Shown: in pieces, positions 32,901-44,900 of the stretch
Layout: each line of letters opens with the position of its first letter
Numbering within the stretch: the first letter of the stretch is position 1
Source of the DNA: Dipteris shenzhenensis
Taxonomy: Eukaryota > Polypodiophyta > Polypodiopsida > Gleicheniales
NCBI GenBank assembly: GCA_047967505.1
Contig: CM106540.1
Direction: 5' to 3' (one strand)
Length of the DNA stretch: 64,000 bases
Notes under the pieces: generated by a model
Told to the model about the DNA's origin: nothing
What the model saw: only the letters and a program-made list of their open reading frames with translations
The model's database searches: none
Program-made: the position numbers and the translations under genes

Positions 32901-35900
32901 GCAGTTACAGCCTCATCTTACCGATCATTCACGACACACAGACCGGGTTCGTCCAGGAGCGCATCATCTTGGACAACATTTTCACGTTCTACGAGGCAGT
33001 GGATTGGTCTAGGGAGGAGTCACAGCCGTTAGCCGTCCTCCTCTTGGATTTCGAGAAGGCCTACGATAGGGTGGAGTGGTCCTTCCTGGAGGGTACTATG
33101 CGAAGATTAGCTTTCTTAGACAGATAGGTTAGAGGAGTTTCTTTGCTTTATGCGGGGAGCTCTAGCCAGATGCTTGTCGGAGGACACATGGGCGAGGCAT
33201 CAGATGGATACCGCGGGGCTAGACAGCGAGATACCTCGGATGCTAGGTCGGTATTGACATTACAGGAGAGCAGCAGATCGCCTCGGATCTTGAGAGTGTC
33301 CGGCGCAAGCTTCTCTACTGGAGCTCGGCTAAACTTTCCCTAGAAGGTCGTGCCTTTATGGCAAACCAGGTCGTTCTTGTCACGGCCTGGTATATCGCCT
33401 CTCGCTGGTGTTTTCACAAAGGGTGCATTGGGAAACTCCGACAGTTGGTTCGGAACTTCTTGTGGACGGCACGAGGAATACTAGAGCTCGGGTCGCTTGG
33501 CAAATGGTGATCATGCCGTAGGCACTGGGAGGCTTAGGTATCATTGATCCGGAGATGCAGAGCAGAGCCCTCTTGGGCAAGTTGGTTGTTCGCAGCCTCA
33601 CCCCAAGTGCAGAGCCTTGGAAGCTCCTCTTACAGCGAGGGCTTCTCAGGAACACCCCACGCACTGGGGTGTAGTGGTAGCTTTCACACAAATGGATCTT
33701 CTCAGAGGCCCCCGTCACGGGGAAGGGTTCCCCCTTCATGAGGAGCCTCCATAGGGTCTGGTAGAGATTAGCAGGGGGCCTCATTCATGCTCAATCCAGA
33801 TGCAGAGAGGAGTTCGAGCGTCAGTCCCTTGTTTGGCGCCTTGAGATCTAGGATCAGGAGGGGCTGTTTGAGGGGAGGGGTTCCTATCCTTCTGGAGGTG
33901 TTACCGGAAGCCAAAGGCCGTTGGCATGAGAAGCATGAGTGTTGCAATGCTCTAATGCAATGGATCGCGCAGAGTGCACTGTGCAGTGGTGTGCGTATGC
34001 TATACTACAGTGAACAACGACGTACGAGTGCACTATGATGAAGGACAATCACTTGAGAACTCCACAACATAAGCAGATAAGAAAATCTCGTCATACACTA
34101 GTAAACAATCCCCATATCGGAAAGAGACAAGAAGAATGAGAAAGTAACCAAGATGGCCAAAGTACATATCACTGGATCAGTGTCTCCAGGTCACAAGCCA
34201 CAAGTCACAAGAATACACAGTCTATCCCCATAGTAGACAGAGGGTACACACAAGTCTCTCCACACTCTCTCCTTGGCGAGCTCGTAGCTCCAGCCTCTAT
34301 CTCTCCTCACACTCTTCTCTTTTTCCCACTCCAATCAAAATGCTTAATGCTCAATACCCAATGTCCCCTCCCCTTCTCCACCTTCACCTTCATCCTCATC
34401 CCCCGCCTTGGAGGGTCCCTTCTTCGCTGAGAATCCCCCCCTTTCTTCCCATTGGTCATCCTCTTATCTCCTTAGCTGTTGAGGATAGCCGTTGCGCCGT
34501 TGGCTCTCTTGATGGCTACGACGACTTCTTGACTCCCTGACTCGCCAGCCTCTTCTAGTTAGGATGGTGTAAATTCTCCATGTGCAGGTGAGCTGGATCA
34601 CCGCACCACTGCACCACTGTATCACTGAACCACTGTGTAAATGTAAATACTCCTGACTGCACCATGTGCTAAGCTCACTCTCCATGTGCGCAGCTCTTGA
34701 TGAGATCACTTTGGACATGATACTCCTGGTTGACCTGTGGTTGACATGTGTCGATACATGGTTGCCTCGAATAGTACTCCTGGATAAACCCGTGTGATCG
34801 CGTGGTTGACTTGTGTTGACACATGGTCAACATGTGGTCAACAAATGTCGTCATGTGGTCAACGCCTATCGACAGGTGGTCGTCGTGTGGTAAGGTAACA
34901 GGGGCGTATGCTCGGGCAGCGGACTCACACTGGTTGGGCACAGTGGGATAGTGGACTGGCCGGGTCCTTTGGCAGATGGAGTAGATTACCTATGGAGGCA
35001 GAGGTGAGACTTAGCGCCGTAGCGCATCTGCGAGGGGCAGGGCAGTTGATGAGAGAGATTGACCTAGCCATCCCTGAGTTAAGGTGGGAGGGACTTAGCG
35101 TGTGGATGGACAGCAGATGGGTGGACCGGTTTTCTCGGATTGATGTCCCCTTGAGGATGATGATGCAGCGAGGCGGGTTTTTTGCCGTGTAGGGTCGACC
35201 TAGAGGCCTACTCCAAGCGCTCACTGAGAGAGACCCAGAGATGGATGGGAGTCTTGATGGGATTCACTGGCAGATGATCAGAGTGGTGGGACGTTTGGGG
35301 AAGGAGTTGCACATTGACCCTCTCAGTATCTCAGAGCAGGATGTCCCCAAATGGTGCCTTTGGCTTTGGGAGGATAGGCCCTTGAGGGAGGTCCAGTGGG
35401 ATCCGAGAGAGTGGTTCTGGTCCTCAAGGGGCGGCCTTGCTGAGTAGGTGGATGAGGTTCCCTTCTTTTCCTACACCACATGGATTGGCAGGAGGCTTCA
35501 AATGGACTCTTCGATGTGACCGCTTCAAGGGAGAGGCATTGGGTGGCCCAGAGAGTGCCCTGAGACGTCCGTTACAAGTTTTGGACGCAGTTATGGTCCA
35601 ATTTGCGGCCGAGGAAGATATCCTACTTCTTCTGGCTGGCCGCCCACGGAGGCTTGCCCATCGGCCCGTGGTTGGAGCAAATGAGGGTGGAGGGGCAGTG
35701 TCATTGTTGCTCTGCTGGTTTTCTGGAGACGATCCCGCACTGCCTCTGGAGCTGCGGTAGCGCAACGAGGATTTGGATGGGAGCCCTCAGGATCATGACC
35801 CGTATGCAGAGTCTTTAGAGGGACTATACTTGGGGGATGGGGGATGTTGACTGAGGGAGGACATGCGTTCCAGATTGATGAGATCTCCCCAGCTTACCGG

Positions 35901-38900
35901 ATACAGGGTCAGAGCATTCAGAGGATTGAGCTCCATGAGGCGGTCCCTCCTGATAGCCTGGTTCCTCCTCCTCCTCCGTAGAATAGCGTATGGGAGGTAG
36001 TAGTAGCCAGTATCACTGCGTGGAACATTTGGGTTGCTCGTTGTAGTCTGGTGATGGGTAAGCATCCGGTTCCACCCTCGGCTACCCTGGTCGCCATCTG
36101 GCAGGATATCATCTACACCCTCCGCTCCACCTGGGAGCGTGGGACCCCAGGCTCTAGGGCGGTTGTCGCAAGGCGTGCTCGTTTATGCAAGGCTTGGCAT
36201 GCATGAGTTTTTTACATTTTCACTCCGCGAGGGATTTGCTGGTTGTATAGTCCCCCCACTTGGCTGTTAGCCCCAGTACCAGAGATCCCCTAGCTAGTGA
36301 GTTGGGTTTCTCTGGAACAGGTCAGTTTTTCTTTCAGCCTTTTCCCGGTTTTTTCCATACTCAGCACCTTCAGGGCTGCTGTTTTGTATGAAGTTTTTCA
36401 AGCATTAATTGAAGGTTCTTTCTTTTGAAAAAAAATAAAAATAAAAAATATAATGACAAATAGAATTCACAAAAAAAAAGTGTGCGCGTGTGCATGTTTT
36501 CATCCAAAAGAAAATGTGTGTGTTTTTCTGCATTTATATCCCTATATCCTTGGATGTTTACTAAAGATTTCAGAGTCTTATACTGCACAAATGCCCTGTT
36601 TGGGTGGAATTGGGGGATTTACCATTGTATTGTAGGCCAGCTTTGCCATAGTTAGGAGAAGCATTGGGAGAAGTAGTTTGTCCCCCGCGCACTCTTGGAA
36701 CTGCTAATTGTTTTTGTGTGTTATGGGATAGTGATAGATCCACTGCTGCTTCTAACCACCATCCCATAAAGAACAAGATCTGTCCCTGAACATGCAGTGG
36801 AAGATTTGTGGGGATCACTTGTCTTCTGCATCTGCAAAGAGGAAGCCCCAAGCCAGGTGGTCTTTGCTGTCCAAAGCCCCAAGGACAAGACCACCCCCCG
36901 GTCCGAGGGTGGACAGAGATGACTGAAATCTCGAGATTGTGGGATTAGTCGAGGGGGACATGCATGTAGTTCCACAACCCCACCCTACAAAAGTCCTTGT
37001 GCAAGGGTTGTCCGACTTTGAGACAAATAAAGCTGAGGAGGCCGACCAAGAGGGTGCTATGGGTGGGGGAGCCCTTTCTTGCTGCCCTCCAAGGTCGAGG
37101 ATGAGGAGGCCCCATTGAAAATGACCGGGGTGGTAGGAGGGACTGGAAGGCTTGAAGAGACAAGTGGATTGATATGACTAGAAGGAGAAGGGGGGTGTGG
37201 AGGTTGAAGTGGAATTTGGGATAAAGGAGGTAAAGAGGGAGGCTCTACAGGTGCCCTAGGGGGGATTGGAATCAGAATCGGAGGAACAATGGGAGTTGGA
37301 ATAAGAAGGCAGAGAAACCAATAGAGGAGCAGTAGCTGTGGAAGAAGCCACAATTGTGGGCCTAGGCTCCCTTTCAACACTCCCAATAGTTGGAGGGGCT
37401 AGTGGGCCTAGGCTCCCTTCTGGTGGAGAGAGGAGGTAAAGAGAAAGCCTCTGTAGTTGCCCCAGTGGGGATTGGAATCGGAGGAAGAATGGGAGTCCAA
37501 ATAAGAGGGGAGAGAAACCAATGGAGGGGAAGGAGCTGCGGACGAAGCCACAGTTGTTCCTTCCGGCACTCCCAAAGGAGTTGGAGGGGCTGTTGGAGGA
37601 GGGCCTTGGCCTTGCCGAGGGTGTTGTTGATAAAGAATAAGACTACACCATATTATCGGAATATCTCTTTCTTATCGCCGCCCCATCCAGTTAAGGCTTA
37701 AGTAGCACCTTCCGTTGTCACTCGTAGACTTTTTGAACTTTATTTTTGGGATCTAGACTTGAAACAACTATCATGAGGATTTCTACATCTAAAGAATCAA
37801 ACTTTGTTGGTAATGTACTGAGGCTTCGAGCTAACTAGACTTGTAAGAATAGAGCAACTACTCAAAGGAGGGATGCCCTTGCTAGAGAGTCAAGGCCAAG
37901 AGCATAGCATTGGGAGTTCTAGGGACTTCTATTTTGGGGTAAAGAGAGGCTTGTGCATGATTGGTGAGGGTTTTTAAATGAGAATCTGTTTCTTGGCTGC
38001 CTTAACAGCATGGGCATGCACTAGGGTCCACCACCAGGTGATGAAGGAGCCATTGTATGAGCCCTCAGGCTTTTCTATAAAGAAGCCACAGAATTAGCCC
38101 TGTGGCATTCACTAGGGTCCACCACCAGGTGATAAAGGAGCCATCGTATGGCCTTCAGGCTTTTCTATAAAGAAGCCATGGAATGAGCCCTGGGATTTTT
38201 TATCTAAGCGAAATAAGGCGCTTCAAAGTGCGTTTCCAGTAGTAGCTTGATAAGGTACCATAGCTCAGAGAACCTGGGGACAGGGATGAATGATAGACAG
38301 CCCTCCAGTGCAATGATTGTCGTTTGAAGGGCAGTAGTGTGTAGCCTTCCCTGAAACCTTTCTTCCTCCAGGGTTCTCATGAAAAATTCATTAGATCTGT
38401 ACAGTGGGCCTATGCTGCTGTTGCAAATTTGTCAATCCTGGTGATGACTATTGGCCTGCTTTTTCTCAGGATGTGCTCGTTTGTTAAACCAGGCAGATCC
38501 ATTTTGATGTTTCTGTGCTTATACAAAAAATTAAAAACTGGCGTCCCTGCACATATGATGTGTAAAAGGTTTACTGAATTTGAGATAGACAGTTACTTGA
38601 TGTTTGAATCTGTGCTGTCTGTTGCAGATGCAAACCTTTTGGTGATGGCACCTTCAGGAGTCCTTGCAAGTTCAATTTTGTTGCCCATGCTACCTCTATT
38701 TGCTCGTCTTGCCGAGGTTTGCCCTTTCATGTCAATTAAAGGACTAAAGGATTCTGGGCAAAAGGACAAGTGTCCTCCATCAATTAGAATGAGCAAGTGC
38801 TATTTTTGTTTTGCAGAATGTAATTTCAAGTTGTTTCTTGATATTGTATTAATTCAGTGATTCCTATGTCTTCTTACCTCTCATAAGCCATCCAAATGGA

Positions 38901-41900
38901 CAGAATTGAAGGATCGAGTTGGTCAAGGGCTCCTTTTGGTGTTGGTAAGCTATGCTGTTGGTGGGCAGAAAGCCCATGATCTTTAGTGTATTGGGCTCAG
39001 CTTTTGTCACTGTTCATGTCTTTCATATTATGATGTGAACTGGCACCAGGCAGCATCTTTACCAATGAGTGCGACTATGATAACCTTGTCAAGGCCAATA
39101 GTGGAAATCACTTTGCAGCGCTTTTCCTTTGATGCGGCTGCATCTGCTTGTGTCTCCTCTTTGCTGGTTTATTGTAAGGACTTTCACAATCTATTCTTTC
39201 AATATCATAGGATTCATTATCAGTCGTTTTATCTAAGCTCATGACTTGCTCTGATTAGTGTCTATTTTGACTCTGTGTCAGATGTTGTGGGGTCAGCCTT
39301 TTATTTAACAAGAGACCTCCTTGTACAAGTCTTCTATGCTCTGGGTGATGGGCGCACACCGTTTTGCATAAGTGTTGCCGCTATCCTCATTAATGCTTTG
39401 CTAGATTGGGTACTAGTAAGGGTGGCTGGTTTGGGTGCTGATGGCTTGGTAGGTAATACCTTCCATGTTATAGTTCGAAGCTAAAGGCATTTATGGATCT
39501 ATGGAAAAAACAATCTCTCTTTTTTGGGTGGGTTCTTTTGTTGTTTTGTTGGTGAGAAGAAGATTCAGCTCTAATATTACCCAGTGACAAATGTATGTAG
39601 CAGGCATAATCCTAAATAATGGGCAGCAAAATGCCTCTATAAACAGTTCAACAATGACTGAAAATTGCTCCAATGGAAGCATAACTCGTTCCCCCAGTCA
39701 GACATTGACCGGTCAAGCATCAAATCACTGAGATTCACCTCTGTTTTGTTGTTCTTGTGCTTGTTGCCTATGTCCTATGCCACGAACCGCCTTGCTGTGG
39801 AGTTCCTGGCACGATAGCATTGGGAGAGACTTCATTGCCTGTGACATAGTCCGAGAGTCCCTTGCAGCCAGAAGATTCCTGACGATAAAACTCTAGAGAG
39901 AATAGTTGGTGCCATCCAAATTGTCCTCCAGGTCAAGCACACCAAAAACATAATTGAGATTTTGTGCCATCTTGAGCACAAGGGACAAAAAAGTCAGTCA
40001 AGGTCATGTACTGTGGTCACCCCACACAACTAAATATGCCCACTTTCAAAGCCAATGAGGATGCACCTCAAAACAGTCCAAAAAACTCCCTTGTTGGGAT
40101 GTGTATTGCACACTCATAATGTCTGCCCAAACTAGCGAGTGCTTGGCTCAACAAGTCATGTACCCACTGACAAATGTATGTACCGGGAATAATCCTAAAA
40201 AATGGGCAGAAAAATGCCTCTATAAACAGTCAACTGGAAGCACAACTCTTTCCGCCAGTCAGACCTTGACTGGTCAAGCATCAAATCACTGAGATTTACC
40301 TCTGTTTTACACCAAACAGCAAATTGCAAAACTGTATGGGCTGTCCATGCGCTTGGCAGTGCAAAAGGAACCAGTCCCTTCACAAAACTGCTTGAACAGG
40401 TTCAAAATACCAAGCAGACAACTCCAAAATCTCGAGAACAGTCCCCCAATGAGTTGACCGCTGGTGAACAGTAAAATAGTATTAAAAACAACCTCAAACC
40501 ACGTGCAAGAGAAACTGGTTTGCAAAGCTCTAGAGCAGCACTGAAACTCATTCACAGCTGTTTGGAGAGCTTAAAACCAGCAAAACACGGGTCTGCCTCA
40601 TCTAGAAATGCTCCAAGAAGATTCGCCATGTTGTAGAAGCTTTGCAAAATTGAAAAACTGTCAAAAAACAGTTCGACCTATTCAGTCCATCTTGGTACGC
40701 TCATCATTACAAAGCTCCATAATCACATAAGTTGTGGATGTCCCCATGGTTTTTGTTCTGTGCACCCCATTGCGCCTTATTGTGCACTCTTCGTTACATG
40801 GGAAACTGAAACCAGCCTTCAATAAATTAAAGGGCAGTAAAACTAACAAGTAACCAGCCAACATTGTTACATCAACAATTCAACAAATGTAAAACTAGCA
40901 GATTGGGAGCTAGAGTGCCCCTGCACCAAGACAACGACACATATTGGCCTCTGTCCCAAGCATTTGCTTACACCTCAGAACTGTTACTAGCAATTCACTC
41001 TGGATCACACAACTCCTCTGTGCCACAAGTACTTCGCCGAGTCACTAATGCATTCAAGACAATGGATGATTGCAATCTTGACCAGCCAAATCCAAGGCAA
41101 TAGACTCAGCTCATACATGAGCTTATGCACATCAAGAGGGAGTCTTCTATCCAAGCTGCCCCTTCAATTATGGCGCACCTTCCCTTGTACCCAGCCCGAG
41201 GGAGCGAAAAACAGCCTGTACAAAGCGGCTAGGAGTCAGGCATAACTCTCCATTCACAGCTGTCCGTACACAAGCGTAGTTGTCTATACATTGATCTTAG
41301 ACATGAGCATGCGTACAGTCTTCTTGCGTCAGCTGTTCGCTACCTCTGTGTATTCCATACACACAGCCCCTAACTCTGTATTCATAGCCATATTGGTCTC
41401 GTATACACAGCAATAGAGTAATCGTCCACACATTTGCATGGAACGTGAAGAGCCAGCGGTAATCGTCCGTACAATTGTATGGAACAACAGCTGTGCAACC
41501 CTTGCGTAACAGTCCTTACCCGTTTGGAACCGGTACCAGCAACCCAAGTTCTCTCCATTGTTTGTGATCCCGTCGACTTCTTATGTGGAGACTTCTCTCC
41601 TCCTGGGTGCTTCCACAAGCTACCTTGCTAAATTGACCTAAGGCATGGGGAAACGCCATGTGGCACCCCCCCTTCATTTGCCCCCAGTAGCCCCTCTAGT
41701 GGGGCACTTTTTAAAGACCATCCAAGGACAAACTTAAATTCCTAAGGTTCTTTGACCCCTCTTGTGCCTAAACCTCTCATTTACCCCCAAGGCATAATTC
41801 CCTAGGGGGGGGAAACCTGCACATCCACACCCCGTGCCCTTGCCCCTTAGTTTTCCAGGGTCCTGTCCCACACAAGTACAAACTCATGCCCTCTTGACAG

Positions 41901-44900
41901 AAGCGTTGATTGCTTTGCCATGTACCCCACAAGGTAGCTTCATGACCGGTTCAATAGTCTTCTTTGCATAGCATCTCTTGGACTCAAACAGCTCGATAAG
42001 TTTTTGGAACACTCCAGCATTCCATGGATCTGGAGGTCTCACATCGGCAACAACATGGGGCTCAAATACTTGGATGCTAGCATACATGTCTTTCATATGT
42101 CTTCCAAAGAGAGTGTTTTTGCTGAAGCATGGTGTATCTAGCCTCCAAACAGCCAAATAATATGAGAGAGGCCTGCTATCACTCTCAGGATGACAATGAG
42201 ATGACAATGTGGTTATCTGTATACCATATCTGGGCGGGTGGAGCAGAAAGCTCAGTCCGATGGACAAGATCATCTCAATCTGATGTTTTCAAAAGACAGC
42301 GGGCTCCAATAGTCTCGAACACGTTCAGACTCAGGCATAATGCATATTGATTTGAATTGAGTACAGTAATGTTCTTGGCATGGGAATGCGTATATAGAAG
42401 AATGAATGTCTTGCTCATGTTGATTCAACACACGTCGAACGCATCTAGGGCTTGGAACATCTTGAAGAATGAGTACGAGACCCACAATCAGATTGATTGA
42501 AGCATGGTCCCACAATCTTTGCTTGCCATTGGATAGACCAAAGTCTAGCACCCTTACAACAAAATTATCAAACACATTGTTTGAACCTGTTTTGGTAGAA
42601 CAAGGAGGGGCATTAGATGAAACAAGCAAATGCCAGACATAGTTGCCAGGGAACCCTGTTCCGTAGCTGTGGAACGCTGGAACAGCATTCCCTTCAAAAA
42701 CGGTTATGGAACACCTATGGAAGGTCAAACTTCTGAAACATCTATGGAACGTTGGAGAACACCGATGTGAGGTTGATAAAACAAAAGAGGAACACGGCTA
42801 AAAACAACAGATAATTTCAGACTAGAAGATATTGAGGCCAATCAGAATTGCAGTGTGATCTGGCTCCAAGTGACAGTAGCTTAGCACACCATCTAGAGCA
42901 TGGATCGTCACTATGAATTTCTTGTTATGCCTTTTGGATTGACCAATGCACGTGCCACATTTAGTCGGATGATGAATCGTATCTTCCTACCCTATCAAGA
43001 CTTTGTGGTAGTTTTCTTTGATGATATCATGGTTTATAGCAAGAGTCGAGAGGAACATGAGAAACACTTGAATCTTGTTTTCTCTCTCTTACGTGAGAAC
43101 CAGCTGTATGCCAACCCAGAGAAAAGTTCTTTTTTCCAGCGTGAAATTGAATCTCTTGGACACATTGTTTTAGCTGAAGGCATTCGAGTAGATCCCAAGA
43201 AGGTAGAAGTGATAGTAAACTGGCCACAGCCTAAAGATATCCCCATGAGTTACGATCTTTTCTAGTTCTGTGTAGTTTCTATTGCAGATTTGTTAGAAAT
43301 TTTGCACACAAGGCATATCCATTGACCGAACTACTGCGTAAGACTCGTGCTTTCTCTTGGGGTTAGCAGCACACTTTAGCTTTTCAAAACGACTTAAGGG
43401 TGCAATGGCGCACACACTAGTTTTGACCATGCCGGACTTTACAAGACCCTTCTTTGTCATGGTTACTGATGCTAGTGGACAGGGTTTTGGGGCTGCGCTC
43501 ATGCAAGATAACCATCCAATTGCATTCGAGTCACGTAAATTAAAACCAGCAGAGCTAAACTATTCCACGTATGATAAAGAATTAGCGCTGTGGTGCATGC
43601 CCTTAAACTCTGGAAACACTATCTTATGGGTTCCGAGTTACTCATTAAGACTGATCACCAGAGTCTTAGACATCTCCTTACTCAGCCGGTGATCTCGAAT
43701 CGGCACATTAAATGGGTTTATTAACAGCTTTAAACCGATGATCCAATATCAACCAAGCAAAGACAATGTAGTTGCCGATGCACTGAGCCGTCGACCTAGC
43801 ATAAATAATATCTCAATCATCGAGGGAGACTCTTTTGAGCCTATGAAGGCGGACTATCCTAATGATCGAGACTTTTGAGAAATTTGGCATAAGATTAAGC
43901 AAGCTAATAGCACCCCTATGGCCTCGTATTCCATTCATAATGACTATCTATTCTACGAAAAGCGCTTGTGTGTCACTACACCATTTGGACGCTTGGTACT
44001 AGAAGAGGTACATCAGCCACCCTACATGGGACATAGAGGCGTCGCTGCTACGTATTAGACTGTAATTCAAGATTTTTTCTGGCCTAAGCTTAAAGTTGAT
44101 GTTGCAACTTTTGTTGCACAATGTCTTATTTGTCAAAAAGTCAAGAGCTACAAGGGCAAATATCAAGGTTTACTTATGACTTTACCAATTCCTGATGGCC
44201 CATGGGAGCAGATTTCTATGGACTTTATTACTAGATTTCCTACAACTAGCTCAGGTTTTGATATGATTTGGACTATCATTGATAGATTTAGCAAGCAGGC
44301 TTACTTTATTCCTTGTAAGAAGACCTTGACCGCAGTTCAGGCTGCTCATTTGTTCATCAAGCACATCTTTATACACCATGGCCTTCCAAAAGTAATTGTG
44401 TCAGACCGGGATAGTAAATTTTGTAGTAACTTCTGGATCGCGCAGTCTTTGACAATCTTGGTACGAAGTTAGATTTTTCCACTGCTTTTCATCCCGAGTC
44501 TAATGGCCAAACCGATGGCCAAACCGAGGTCACACAAAATACTATCTGTGACATGTTACGTGCTTACGTGTCTGGTCAGCCAGGCAAATGGGACAAATTT
44601 ATACACATATTACAATTTGCCTACAACAACACTAAGCACTCTACTACAACAGTTTATCACAAAGCAAATCCATTAATTCACTCCTAAAGCGAGGTCCTCT
44701 GTCAGACACCAATTCTAAGGGCATGCCATAATGACAACAGATATCCTCATACACAAACTTGCAAACTGATTTTGCATTTACTGCTCGTACCGCTTTTGCT
44801 TCAGCCCATCGAGACAAATAATCAACAGCTGTGAGTAGGTAACAGTTCCCTCTTGCAGTCATTGGTAGTGGGCAGTCATTGGTAGTGGACCAACAGCATC

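Noticed and set aside
37057-37386. Pro-rich minus-strand membrane protein
   Set aside because: It lies over a tandem duplication and shows no domain or start context.
38628-39448. MATE (DETOXIFICATION) transporter
   Set aside because: The hydrophobic pattern suggests a MOP-superfamily transporter. However, the R-D-x-L-V-x-V-FYALGD..TPF signature and the order of blocks match MurJ, and MATE proteins lack them.
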